This document shows positions 1 to 9,229 of a stretch of DNA of 28,762 nt, piece by piece. Positions within the stretch are counted from its first letter, which is position 1. Every line of letters begins with the position of its first letter. Both the position numbers and the translations under genes were made by a program. This DNA is from Gnetum montanum (lineage: Eukaryota > Streptophyta > Gnetopsida > Gnetales > Gnetaceae). The notes under the pieces were generated by a model. The model was not told where the DNA came from, made no database searches, and saw nothing but the letters and a program-made list of their open reading frames with translations. The stretch is taken from NCBI GenBank assembly GCA_015680685.1, contig MNCI01021441.1, forward strand, positions 6,905-35,666, read 5' to 3'.

Positions 1-306
1 GATTCCTTGGCTAGCCGTACACATTCGTCAATGCTCGTAACCAAGTCGTACTCATGCCGCGTTACTAGGAAAGCAATAAATAACATTAAATAAACCTATC
101 CATGTACTGCAAGGTTTATCCACAAAGCTCGTCTTTATTGTCGTACACAACTTGTGTTCAAGTACAAAGCTGCTCGAATAAAGAACCGTTCACTTGGGGG
201 ACTCCTACTATGGGCACATGGAAAATATTCTATCTCTGGGGTGATCAATCTGCCAGAGCTTCGCTACTTCTAGCCTAGGATGTCCAATGAGGGGAGTGTC
301 GCCTCT

Positions 307-314
307 TATTTATA
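307..314 (+). promoter_or_regulatory. TATA-like box TATTTATA
   Basis: TATTTATAG has the same form as the TATA-like site in the family-B LTR at 18354. It stands about 25 bp before the GATATCGC tandem repeat. Its use is inferred from sequence only. Confidence 0.35.
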
Positions 315-338
315 GATTTGGCGGCTAACCGCGATATC

Positions 339-390
339 GCGTATGTGATATCGCAGGGGACAACGCGTACGCGATATCGTAGGGGACGCG
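339..390 (+). repeat. 26-bp tandem repeat, two units
   Basis: Two units (339-364 and 365-390) share the pattern GCGTAyGyGATATCGyAGGG followed by GAC. The differences are mostly C/T at CpG sites. Each unit carries GATATCGC or GATATCGT, and the palindrome GCGATATCGC lies directly upstream at 331-340. Confidence 0.75.
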
Positions 391-480
391 TCTCATCAGG
401 AAGGAATGATTGCACATGGTAGTGAGATCATGTCATCCATTCTTTCATTTCTATAAATAAGAGTTCCTTATCATGGAAAT

Positions 481-822
481 AATGTTATTCATATTACATA
501 AAAACATTAATTAATCTATGACCATTATGCTTGAAGAAGGAAAGAAGGACCAAGAGGATGTGAATAAGGGTATGATATCAAGGAGACTTCTTGATTCTTT
601 TGACTTTCATCTTAGGTTCCATTGGTCCCATGTTAATGAACTACCACTCATATTTTTATTGTCTTTAGGAAACATCATTTGAAAATAATTGTTCCCTTGT
701 TATGTCACTAGACAAGCATGTGATCCATACCTAAAGGTAGTCTTATGGAAAAGATAATAAATAAATAAATAAATTCATAAGAAAATTATTCTTGGAATAC
801 AACAAGAAAGACCTTTTATATT
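481..822. other. Non-coding stretch with (TAAA)n
   Basis: No coding frame or recognisable element is seen. A short (TAAA)4 microsatellite lies at about 758-774. The stretch separates the CpG-rich fragment from the first family-B LTR. Confidence 0.5.
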
Positions 823-856
823 AGTCCCCATGGAACTAATATCTACCATGGGGACT
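823..856. other. Perfect 11-bp hairpin
   Basis: AGTCCCCATGG (823-833) is exactly complementary to CCATGGGGACT (846-856), around a 12-nt AT-rich loop. It sits at the upstream edge of the recognisable family-B LTR, so it may mark an element boundary or be an independent foldback remnant. Its function is unknown. Confidence 0.6.
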
Positions 857-1069
857 GAACCTATTGGGTTGGCTATTACCGGGTTCTACTAGTATAGTGG
901 TGAACTACGTGCTAGGTGGTATGCACTAGTTGTCTAACAAGGTCCTAGAATGCACCAAGGTGCTAAGTGTGTTCGAGTGCTCAAGTGAAAGAGTGCCAAG
1001 GATGCTCAGAATTCCAAAATTCCCAATACTCTTTTAATTTACCAACCCCTAGAATGTTGAATGTAGGGG

Positions 1070-1116
1070 TATTATAGGGATAGGGTTAGTGCAAAATGTA
1101 GATCAGGCACCACATG
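1070..1116 (+). promoter_or_regulatory. Family-B core promoter, copy 1 (TATTATA + decayed G-box)
   Basis: TATTATA (1070-1076) is followed about 41 bp later by CACATG (1111-1116). Copy 3 has TATTTATA and CACGTG, and copy 2 has TATTCATA and CATGTG (minus strand), at nearly the same spacing. The change from CACGTG to CACATG fits CpG deamination. Confidence 0.45.
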
Positions 1117-1506
1117 ACATGAGCGTAGATGGGGCTACACTAGACCTTGCTACGCTCCCATGGGAGTAGCAAAGTGTTACACTCTAAATTACTGTAGCGG
1201 ATCCTAGAGATGACTATAGTATGATTACACTACCAAAATTGCATGTGCTAGAATTCGAATGAGTGCAATGTACCTACAAATAATGCAAAAAACAATGCAA
1301 ATTAGAGGCTATGGTCTAGGACTACATCTTTCCCTCTTTCAAGTAGGATCAAGCATAGGTACAATTTGGGGGACCAATGGGAGTGTAAAAGAGATAAAAA
1401 TTGTTGATCTTGCTTGTTGGAGGAATGTCAAAGCTAAGATTAAAGCTGATGTTGATTTCTGGAGGCTTTTAGAGGCTATCAGAGGCTTTTCTTTAGTGTT
1501 ACATTG

Positions 1507-1842
1507 GCTATGCCCTAGAGCATAGCATAACACTCTAGCTCTAATTCTAGAGGCTTTTAGTGGTTGTCAAAATTTTGATGTCTAAAACTAGTTACTCTAG
1601 CTACACTCTGGAATGTATCAAAGTGTAGTAGGGATACTTAGAAAAATTTGATAGAATCTGTAGTTTTCCTTCATGCTATGCTAGCTATGCTTTGAGGCAT
1701 AGCAGGAGAAGTATCCTTAGGAGTTAGAAAATTTGCCAAATGTCTCTTCCATGCTAAGGTAGCTTGACAACTTCTTACTTAAGACTTAGGCCAAATTGGC
1801 CATCAAAAAGTGTGCTACGCTAGCTATGCTCTAGAGCATAGC
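1507..1842 (+). repeat. Dispersed 20-bp palindromes, copy 1
   Basis: Three 20-bp palindromes of one family lie at 1507-1526 (GCTATGCCCTAGAGCATAGC, one arm mismatch), 1684-1703 (GCTATGCTTTGAGGCATAGC) and 1823-1842 (GCTATGCTCTAGAGCATAGC, perfect). Half-site fragments such as CATGCTATGCTAGC and GGAGCGTAGC occur between and after them. Confidence 0.8.
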
Positions 1843-2271
1843 AAAGCATAGCAACCTAGGAGATAGAAAATTTGCCAAAAAAATTTTCCCATCCCAAGTA
1901 ATCTTGAAAACTTCTGGCTTGACACTTGAACAAATTAGCCATGGAAGTGTGTGCTACGTTGGGTATGCTAGGGAGTGTAGTAGGCAGAGTGAGAGTGTAG
2001 TAGAATACTTAAAACAATTTTCATGTAACTGCTATTGACACTTAGAAAATCTAGAAAAATAGGCCCTAATGCATTCTACATTGGCTATGCTAGGGAGCGT
2101 AGCACCAACCCTTAGAAAAAATTTGCCAAATTTTGACACTTAGACAAATTTGCAGTTAAAGTGCTATAGCCCAAAACTAGTTGTGTTTCATCATGACCTT
2201 AAACTAGGTTCACAATTGAACATGCATAGTTCTATAAACAAACAAGCACAAATACTTCCAATCCTTCATCA

Positions 2272-2610
2272 TCTGCCCACACCTTGCTAAGCAGGGTGGG
2301 GCATTGCAACTCTAGAATGAAGTTCATGTCATCAAGAGAAAAGCCTCTAGAACATTTGCAATGTTGTTGCCCTTGGCATTTTACTAATCCTCCAGAGATG
2401 CCCTCAAGCATTTTGTTGATGTTTTGAGGCTACCACCACCATTGTAAGTAGTACCATCCCCAAGTCGTGCTGATAGCATTACTAGCCTTGGGTATTTCAT
2501 TATTGGTTGGAGCACTCGTGGCACCTGTAGCACCCTTGCAACTAGCAGTTTGCTCTTATTTCACATGTTTTGTGGTTATTTTCTTATATTTTCTATGTTG
2601 TGTTTGCAGG
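2272..2610 (+). other. Leader after family-B LTR with possible PBS and intron
   Basis: Just after the LTR end, TGCCCACACCTTGCTAAG (from 2273) resembles a decayed primer-binding site. A similar string, TGACACCAACATTGCTCA, follows the copy-2 LTR on the minus strand. A canonical 5' splice site (GTAAGT at 2444) and a good 3' splice site (TTGTGTTTGCAG, ending at 2609) would delimit a 166-bp intron, and an ATG follows at 2611. The splice sites are visible; their use and the link to this element are inference. Confidence 0.35.
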
Positions 2611-3165
2611 ATGAAGCCTTAGAGGCAGTCATTTAGGAACATGTTTCATCATAGCGGCAAGCCACCATATTACTTCGATGCGCTAGGTTAGACTCACTAA
2701 GCCACTTAAGAGTGCACATCTCTATTACCCCACTATAGCCTACTTACATCTACCCCTTTACCTTGCATTTCCCTACCTTCCCCACTAGCTTCTCCAATGT
2801 ACATGGCATCCTTCTTTCAGTCGACAATAGAACCCATGATGGATGTAATGCAACATGTCCCATGGGGAGCCTTTGTGGGCTAGTCAAAGCCTAAGCGAAT
2901 GTAACACAACTCATCTCGAGGAGGAAACACCTATCCTACAGATGCAACACAGTTACCTCTAAGTAAAGCCCATCAAATGCCATGTAGTCCACTTGATGAT
3001 AAGCATCTTGCAACTAGCATTTCACAAAGAAAAAAGAAAAAATCAAAAGAAAAAAGAATAAAATTCAAAAAAAAAGAAGGGGTAAAACATGTTCCCAAGC
3101 AAAATTTAGCAAAGCTACAATTTTGTAATTGGTCCAACCCTAAATTTGCATCAACCTTCTCATAA
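2611..3165 (+). pseudogene. Broken ORF with Lys-rich tail, retroelement-like, unrecognised
   Basis: The frame opening at ATG 2611, directly after a possible 3' splice site, runs to a stop at about 3165. It carries internal stops (the fourth codon is TAG, three more lie within the first 40 codons, and two more come later), so it cannot make a full protein. Between stops the reading is protein-like: a Pro/Ser/Met-rich middle section at about 2745-2890 and a strongly basic stretch at about 3028-3085 (QRKKKKSKEKRIKFKKK). It has no zinc knuckle, protease or RT motif. Position after an LTR and leader suggests a gag-like ORF of the family-B element, but I do not recognise the family. The A-rich run encoding the Lys tract could equally be low-complexity DNA. 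Confidence 0.3.
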
Positions 3166-3298
3166 GCACTCTGACGAAAGGTTAACATGTTAGAGATAAG
3201 TCATTCCAATGCTATGGATGATGGTTCTCTCACAAGCATTCTGATGAAAGGTCATCGTTATAGTGATAAACCACCCTAGTACCATGATCATGATCAAT
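3159..3298. repeat. 70-bp imperfect tandem repeat, two units
   Basis: CTCATAAGCACTCTGACGAA at 3159 recurs as CTCACAAGCATTCTGATGAA at 3229, and similarity continues through the unit (GATAAGTCATTCC compared with GATAAACCACCCT). Several differences are C/T or G/A. Confidence 0.6.
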
Positions 3299-3633
3299 CA
3301 TGCTAACTCCACATATTACGGCATGATACACTGTTTGCATCTCATTCCTCCCTTACTATCCTAAGCTAATTCCCTACATCCATTACCTTTAGCTCTCTCA
3401 ATCCTGGCAAAGTGTTCTCTAACCAAGTACTAATGAGCAATGTTGGTGTCATGCTTGTTGTGGTGTTTTGGGTTCTTTATTGACATCTCTTGGGCCATTC
3501 CTCCAAATGTTGACAAAAGGGGCCAATGAAACACTACCAAATTCAAGTGACAACACCTCAACAGCTAATTTTTCTAAGTGTCAACATGAGACAAATTTTT
3601 TCTAAGTGTTTGGCCTATGCTTCCACTACTAGG

Positions 3634-4066
3634 GCTACGCTCTAGAGCATAGTTAGCATAGCATGCAATACAAAACTAGATTTGTGAGATTTTCTAAGTG
3701 TTGACAATAGTTGCACAATTTTTCTTAGTGTTGTGCTACACTTCCATTTTCCCTGCTATGCTCTAAAGTGTAGCCAGTGTAGTATTCACTTTAGTGGCTA
3801 GTTTTTCCTAAGTGTTAAGCCAGAAGCTATCAAACTAGCTTAGAAGGGAAGGAATATTTGGAAAATTTTCTAACTCCTAAAACCACTCCTCCTACTACAC
3901 TCCAGAGTGTAGCTAGCATAGCTCAAGTTTTACTAATTTTTTCTAAGTGTTAGTGCTATGCTCTAACTTTTCCTACTATGCTCTAGAGTGTAGCTAGCAT
4001 AGCTAGCACTCGACTTCAATTTTTGTAGAATTTGCCTAACTATTAGGCTACACTCTAGAGTGTAGC
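3634..4066 (-). repeat. Dispersed 20-bp palindromes, copy 2
   Basis: Members are at 3634-3653 (one arm keeps the CpG as GCTACGCTCTAGAGCATAG), 3755-3774, 3894-3913, 3975-3994 and 4047-4066 (GCTACACTCTAGAGTGTAGC, perfect). Each is usually followed by a half-site AGCTAGCATAGC or AGCTAGTGTAG. Alternation of ACG, ATG and ACA at the same position points to one CpG-bearing ancestor. Confidence 0.8.
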
Positions 4067-4299
4067 TAGTGTAGTAGTGCAAGATAGCCTTCAAAAGCTT
4101 CCAGAGCTCAGCACTAGCCTTCATCTTAGCTTTGACAATCCTCTAGCAAGTAAGATCAACAATTTGCATTTTCTTTTGCACCTTCCATTTGTCCCAAAAG
4201 TGTACCTATGCTTGATCCCGCTCGAAAGAGGAAAGAGCATAGTCCTAGAGTGTAGCCTTCAAATTGCACTATTTTGCACTATTTGCAGGTGCATTGCAG

Positions 4300-4459
4300 C
4301 CTTTTCAACTTTGGCACATGTAGTCTTAGTAGTGTAGTCATAGTCTAGTAGTCTCTTGGGGTCCATTGGAGCACACCANACCTTTTCAACTTTGGCACAT
4401 GTAGTCTTAGTAGTGTAGTCATAGTCTAGTAGTCTCTTGGGGTCCATTGGAGCACACCA
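4300..4459. repeat. Exact 79-bp duplication flanking a single N
   Basis: Bases 4300-4378 and 4381-4459 are identical by eye, separated by N (4379) and A (4380). Everything around them is diverged, so perfect identity here points to an unmerged contig overlap rather than an old tandem repeat. It also breaks any reading frame across it. Confidence 0.9.
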
Positions 4460-4528
4460 AAGTGTAGCACCATTTTGCTCTAGTGGGAGCATAGCTAGGG
4501 TTAGTGTAACCTCAACTACTCCCTTTAC

Positions 4529-4576
4529 CACATGGTGCCCAATCCACACTTCATGTCAAACCTAACCCTATGAATA
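4529..4576 (-). promoter_or_regulatory. Family-B core promoter, copy 2 (TATTCATA + decayed G-box)
   Basis: On the minus strand, GGGGTATTCATAGGG (TATA-like site at 4569-4576) is followed about 42 bp downstream by ACCATGTGGT (G-box position 4529-4534). This matches the promoter geometry of copies 1 and 3. A second TATA-like TATATAAAGG lies upstream near 4842-4855 on the same strand. Confidence 0.45.
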
Positions 4577-5283
4577 CCCCTACGTTTCACATTCTAGAGG
4601 TTGGAATTTTGAAGCATTCAATTGGCATTTTCATTAAACAGTTGGCATCCTGGCATTGGCACTCTTGTACCCAAACACCCTTGCAATCTTTGCAAAACAT
4701 TAACAACACCCTCACACACTGCAACACACCGTAGCTTGCAGGACACCATGGAAACCAGCCCAATAGGCACAAACTTCATGGAAAACATCAATTTCCATAG
4801 CCCAGACACCCGAAATACTATGACTACATTTCCTACTGCACCTTTATATACACTGTGTACTTGCTAACCTCTCTTTTGCAATTTCTATGCTCCACCCATT
4901 TGGGGTAGTGCCATTCTTCCTCTCTCAAACTTCTTAGCATTTTCAAGCATTTTCTTTAGCATTAAGCATTGCACCTGCATCCTTCTTACTATTTTGCACA
5001 TATTTGCATATTTTCACCATTGTTTTCACATCAGGAAACCCTACTACGCTTGGGCTTATTTGGCCTCGGTTCCACCGAAGATAGCATGCGAACCCTTAGC
5101 ACTTATTCATTAAAACACCCCATAAGTATGGGTTTGATTTACAAGATCATCCTAGGTACTTCGCCTCCATTTTCTCCTCCTCCAGTAATGGCCCTTTGGA
5201 TGAGGGTGGGGTTAGGGCTGTACCATGGCTACAGACCTGTTGGTGTGACCATTCTAGCCACTGATGTTTTCGGCCACTACACT

Positions 5284-6300
5284 CTTCAAATCAATTTTGC
5301 TAAAAATTTCTACATTAGTAAGGACATAAATGATATGATCCATCCTTGGAAGAGAAAACATGTGTCTCACTATTATCTTATTCACTACCCTTAAATCATT
5401 ACACATCCTTCATTCATCGTTGTCCTTCTTTGACACAAGCACCACTTAAACTACACAAGGTAAAATGGATTTCCTCATGAAGCCATTTGAAAGTAACTCC
5501 TCTACTTGCCTTTCTAATTCAGCCCTCTAATTTGATGCCATCATGTAATCTCTCTTGTTTAAAATGATAGCATTAGGAATAAAATCGATTTGATGTTCTA
5601 CATTTATCATTGGTGGTAATTCATCCAATTCCCCCTTGAACACCTTGGAAAATTTCTCCTTCATGCCTAGCACACCTGTATGAAGTTCAAGATGCACATC
5701 ATCATAGTTAGTAATAACTATTGTTATAATAATAAAACCAAAACTAGTTTCATCATTTTCCTTAATATATTTCTTCTCTCCTACAAGGATTAAGTAAGCA
5801 TTAAGTGATCTTTTCTGTCTTACTTGTTTAACTATCATAGGAATCAAATCATGGATTTCATCAAGTCTAGCTACACTCCATACATTTTTTGCTTTATTAA
5901 ACTAAGCACCATTGTCAAAAATCCAAGGTCTACCAAGCATTACATCAACACAAGCTATTGGAAGCACATCACATTTCACAACATCATGAAAACCTCTAAT
6001 TTTAAATCTCAAAGTACATTATTCCCTCATCTCTTAAAAAATATATAGACAACCAATGTACTTTATAAGGTCTCAAATGAGGAATAGTTACCAAATCCTC
6101 TCTACCAACTACCCTAGAAGAAATAAAATATGTTTGGGCTCCTCCATCAATCAAAACATGAATCCACTCCCCACTAAGCAAACATCTAGTTCCAATTTGA
6201 AATAAAAATTTCCTTTTATGATGATATCCTATATTTACATTCCCTATTAATGCACTAGAATTTAATTTACAAACATCCTTAATTTTTAGAGCATTAGGAT
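5284..6300 (-). pseudogene. pol: Ty3/gypsy pol fragment: protease and start of reverse transcriptase
   Basis: Reading right to left on the minus strand, a retropepsin-like segment (LIDGGAQTYFI, near 6130-6170) keeps the Asp of the usual D-S/T-G triad but has DGG. Next comes MLGRPWIFDN near 5915-5945, the end of the protease domain. A linker with FSKVFKGELDELPP (near 5600-5645) leads to the RT N-terminus: RQVEELLSNGFMRKS, MCNDLRVVNKI and FSKINLKSV. RT then stops abruptly at about 5284, just before the catalytic motifs, where the inverted family-B LTR starts. There are frame changes and stops. The order protease-RT directly after gag on the same strand, with an initiator-Met PBS upstream, identifies Ty3/gypsy; the lineage is uncertain. 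It is non-functional, missing most of RT, RNase H and integrase. Confidence 0.85.
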
Positions 6301-6366
6301 TACCTCTCTAAAAATCTTGGCTTGATGTCTCTTCTACCTCCATGGTTTGCACATCTTTACCCTTGG

Positions 6367-7534
6367 TTACCTTGCAAAGTGGAAATTCCCATTACTTATG
6401 TTTCCATTCTCCACACTTGAAGCACTAAATGTTTTATGAATTGCTACCTTGTTCCTTGACTCCCTTACCTTAGTCCTTCTTAAATTTGTCCTTCTCATTG
6501 CCTCTTTTAGTTTTCTTATCTTGGCTATCCTCCTTATCTTAAGATTTAGACTTGGGTCCCTTCTTAGATCTAGATCCCTTCTTCTTCCCCTTGGAAATCT
6601 ATCTGATTTTATTTTCAAATCTACCTAATTTCTTCAAAACCTTGAGTGCCAAATCATAAGCGTTATTAAGAGTTTGAGACTTTTTAAAATACACTCCTGC
6701 TAATATACAATTTTTAGGCCTCTAAAAATTATTAAATCTTGTTCATATTCCCCACCCCCTCCCCCCCAAATTTACCTTAGCTTGATGGAATAGATTATAA
6801 AATTCAATGTAGAATTCTTTAACATCCTTGTCACATTACCTTAGAAATTTTAACTTCATAATGGTTTTTTGCCTTTGATGAGATTGTTCAAATTTTCTCT
6901 TCAACCTATATGTCATCAAATCTCAAAGTATAATGGATTGACCATTTCATCTTTTATAACTATAGGACTTATTTTCCCATCGAGTAGAAGTCATATCTTC
7001 TAATCTAGATTCAACAATAAGTACCTTTAAGTTATTCAATACCTCCTCTAACAGAAAATACTTTTCAAGTGCTTTCAGCCAACTCACAAAAGCATTGGTA
7101 CCATCTACACCATTAAAAGTCTTCAACTCCACATACAAAAGTCTAATAGCATTTTTGAATGCTTTAGCAAGCCTTGTTTCATCTTCCTCATCAAGCTTAC
7201 CTAGAGAAGAAGTGTTTAACATCATTGAAGTCCTTGGATTTTTCATCTAAGGAATAGAATTCCCTTCCATTAGAATCCTTAACTCATGGTTTCCTACACT
7301 TCCATAACTAAATTATCATTCTTCTTCATCTACTTCATGTCCACTTATTTGTGAAACATCTTCATCCGAATGCATATGCTCTTCACCTCCATGTGTTCGA
7401 ATATAGCTAGGAGTAGCATTTTTATATACCTTTGTGCTAATTTCATCTAACCAAGCAATCATCATCTAGAAGGCAAACTTCATGCTTTCCATGTCTCAAT
7501 TCAAAGCTTGCATCTATTTCTTCTTAGGTTCCAT
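6367..7534 (-). pseudogene. gag: Ty3/gypsy gag, broken
   Basis: Gag forms the particle that packages element RNA. A single minus-strand frame can be followed from an ATG at 7534 through an acidic N-terminal part (HMHSDEDVSQISGHEVDEEE, near 7300-7375) into a region matching the retrotransposon gag fold: FNGVDGTNAFVSWLKALEKY near 7060-7110 and, after stops and a likely frameshift, FYIEFYNLFHQAK near 6790-6830. A basic tract follows at 6450-6610 and then a CCHC knuckle at 6385-6424. The knuckle reads CFKCGEWKHK, then a stop, then WEF, so its last Cys is replaced by Phe and it holds a stop codon. At least six in-frame stops are present. It lies about 70 bp downstream of the PBS, as expected. Confidence 0.8.
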
Positions 7535-7600
7535 CTACAATTAAAAAAAAATTCAACAAATTTCTAAGCAATAATTAATAAAAAATTTAACACAAAGCTA

Positions 7601-7613
7601 AGCCCTAATACCA
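7601..7613 (-). promoter_or_regulatory. Primer-binding site, initiator tRNA-Met type
   Basis: On the minus strand TGGTATTAGGGCT matches the common plant PBS TGGTATCAGAGC at 10 of 12 positions. It lies four bases inside the end of the LTR (minus-strand end CTCTAACA). This fixes element polarity. Confidence 0.75.
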
Positions 7614-7617
7614 ATAA

Positions 7618-8607
7618 TGTTAGAGCAGGTTCACTGCACAAATAAATCATGTTCAAGTACTACATCCAGATATTATGTAAAGATAAAAATGTTTGCTAGA
7701 AAATAAGAATACTAACTATCTTCAATTAATTTATTAGAAGATTACATCCAAAACCTATCACATTTGAATAATATTATAGATCATGAGGCTCTATAATCAT
7801 ACAATGGATGTTCTTAATGCAAGACATAACCAATAGAGAATCTCTTTCACAACCTAGGACTAAGATCTTGACTCATGAATAAGACACAAGAGAATAGAAC
7901 ACATAGACCAACACACCATAAGTTTATCTTAGAGTTACAATCACCAATTTCAGTCACCCAATGTGCTCACCCACTCTCTCTTTCTTAGCTCTTCCATAGA
8001 TAAGAGCTCTCTTCTCACTAATCATACCCATAATGATGTATACAACAATATTTATCATAAACCCAAAGACAAGAAACTTATAAACCTTTTCTTAACTTAA
8101 CTTTAGGCTTTTCAAATGTTTCCCAAGTCTTCTAACCTTTTCTACATCTATTTTCATCCTTTTTCATCATGTTTTGGATGTTTTCCAAATTGGGATGGAT
8201 GTTTTCAAAACTTTTACTAGTCATACAAGTTATCTCTTGCCCTTGAGAGATGTCTCTTATTAAAATCAACTTTTAGGTGAGATGTCTCCTGTCTTAGCAA
8301 GATGTCTCTTTCTAAAAAAAGACATCTCCTCTTGGCATGCGATGTCCTTGGCAATATGTCCTTTCCAAACTAGATATGTCTTGGGCAAGACTTCTTTCCT
8401 CCTATAAAAGGTCTTCCCCAAGAATACTAAAACATTTGCAAGACATATCCTCTATATTTAAGACATCTTTTATTAGCCCTCAATCTCATCCAAGACATCT
8501 TCATGCCTTCCAAGACATCTTCTTCAAGTCAAAAACTTGCAAAAACACGCATGCAAGATAGAACAAATGGGATAGGAAGAGATGTCCCTACACCAAAGTC
8601 CAAGACA
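7618..8607 (-). mobile_element. 5' LTR of the truncated Ty3/gypsy element
   Basis: On the minus strand the block would start TGTCTTGGAC (8607) and end GCTCTAACA (7618), giving the TGT...ACA ends of an LTR, about 990 bp. The inner end is well supported by the PBS; the outer end is a guess from terminal bases only. A weak TATAAG site lies near 8078-8086. The U3 half is packed with GATGTC/GACATC motifs. The partner 3' LTR is not present because the element is cut in RT. Confidence 0.6.
8251..8590 (-). promoter_or_regulatory. Cluster of TGTCTC / GACATCT motifs in U3
   Basis: TGTCTC occurs at 8251, 8283 and 8303, and AGACATCT, TATGTCC, TATGTCT and AGATGTCC variants fill the rest up to about 8590, in both orientations. 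TGTCTC is the classic core bound by auxin response factors. Whether these serve that role here is inference. Confidence 0.45.
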
Positions 8608-9229
8608 TTAAAATAGTTTGATGACTATTAAAATTAACATAAATATACATCATGAATATCATATAATTTAAAACATTATATGTATTATACCTAAAATACA
8701 AACAAAGAATGTAACAAAAAAGAATAGTATTAAATTAAGTGTCTCCATTATTGTATTATATTATGTTGTGTTATTATTACAAGAAAAACTAGAATCAACA
8801 CTTATATAGATGTAACAGACCATTCATGTTCAAAAAATGAATGGACATAACAAATAGTTAACATTAGTTAAGAAATATAATTAATCATAACTAACTCTCT
8901 AATTTAAGTCATATAACATAGAACAATATAGATGATATTGTGTACTATGATAATGTATATATGTAATCACAATGTTACGAAATATAGNCATATGTAATCA
9001 CAATGTTAGTAAATATAGACATCAACTAGCATGTTAAGCTTGCTAGAACATACTAAATTTTTAACATTAATATTGATGTAATCACAATGTTATCTAATAT
9101 AGATATTAACTAGTCAATTAGTCAGTTAGAGTCAGTCTCATTAGTCCCATAATTTGGTAAAGAACTCAATCCCAATTTTTTCAACTTAAAATTGAGTTTT
9201 CAGTCAATTGTAGAGGTATAATAAATGTC
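8608..9229. other. AT-rich intergenic stretch
   Basis: No coding frame was found. It holds an 8-bp perfect inverted repeat (CCATTCAT at 8820-8827, ATGAATGG at 8837-8844) and the short repeats described at 8962-9110. The single N at 8988 falls between two of those repeats. The last part may already be the U3 of the next LTR. Confidence 0.45.
8962..9110. repeat. Three copies of a ~27-bp AT-rich motif
   Basis: TGTAATCACAATGTTA starts at 8962, 8993 and 9077, each followed within a few bases by AAATATAGACAT or a close variant. The first two are 31 bp apart with the N at 8988 between them, so part of the duplication might be an assembly seam; the third copy is independent. Confidence 0.65.

Larger units (their letters stand above)
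1..480 (+). repeat. CpG-rich LTR-like fragment, unclassified
   Basis: This is the only stretch with many intact CpG sites (CGCG, GCGTACGCG), unlike the CpG-poor rest of the window, so it may be a younger or less methylated insertion. It has a TATTTATA box at 307-314, a 26-bp tandem repeat just downstream, and a second TATA-like CTATAAATA near 451-459. I see no coding frame. The layout (promoter followed by a GC-rich leader) suits the U3/R part of an LTR, but its partner and ends are outside the window. A pararetrovirus-like promoter is an alternative I cannot support. Confidence 0.4.
860..2271 (+). mobile_element. LTR of family B, copy 1 (5' end truncated)
   Basis: This non-coding block is related by eye to 3446-5283 (read on the minus strand) and 17591-19620. 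Shared anchors in the same order are a GGGGTATTATAGGG promoter site near 1070, a decayed G-box at 1111, the stretch around GGATCAAGCATAGGTACA at 1347-1364, TTCTGGAGGCTTTTAGAGGC near 1457, repeated CTATGCTCTAGAGCATAG palindromes, and repeated CACTTAGAAAAAATTTGCC phrases. The right end is placed at TTCATCA (2271), before a PBS-like stretch. The left end is uncertain: the first few hundred bases present in copies 2 and 3 are not recognisable here. Calling it an LTR rather than another long repeat is inference from promoter placement and the following leader. Confidence 0.6.
3446..5283 (-). mobile_element. LTR of family B, copy 2, inverted
   Basis: Read on the minus strand it repeats the order of copies 1 and 3: U3-like leader, TATTCATA site (4569-4576), decayed G-box (4529-4534), the GGATCAAGCATAGGTACA anchor near 4200-4217, four palindromes at 3634-4066, then ACTTAGAAAAA phrases. 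The right end is set where recognisable Ty3 RT sequence stops (5283). The left end is set before a PBS-like TGACACC string near 3446, a boundary accurate to perhaps 20-50 bp. The section 4620-5050 matches 17830-18240 of copy 3. Convergent orientation with copy 1 gives a roughly 1.2-1.4 kb inverted repeat around a 1.2-kb spacer. Confidence 0.6.

Noticed and set aside
1-480. Endogenous pararetrovirus promoter
   Set aside because: Only TATA-like boxes suggest it; there is no coding motif or tRNA-Met site typical of such elements in reach.
1259-1525. 88-codon ORF
   Set aside because: It lies inside the LTR, has an antisense ORF over the same bases, and the homologous parts of copies 2 and 3 are not open.
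4077-4867. Several 60-96-codon ORFs on both strands
   Set aside because: They lie in the family-B LTR, one spans the N/duplication artefact, and none resembles a protein family or is kept in copy 3.
4969-5394. 141-codon plus-strand ORF
   Set aside because: Its right part is the antisense of recognisable Ty3 RT and its left part is LTR U3; the junction at 5283 shows it is a chimera by chance.
8337-8561. 74-codon ORF with repeated Ser/Leu-type phrases
   Set aside because: Its repeats come from the GACATCT promoter motifs of the Ty3 LTR.
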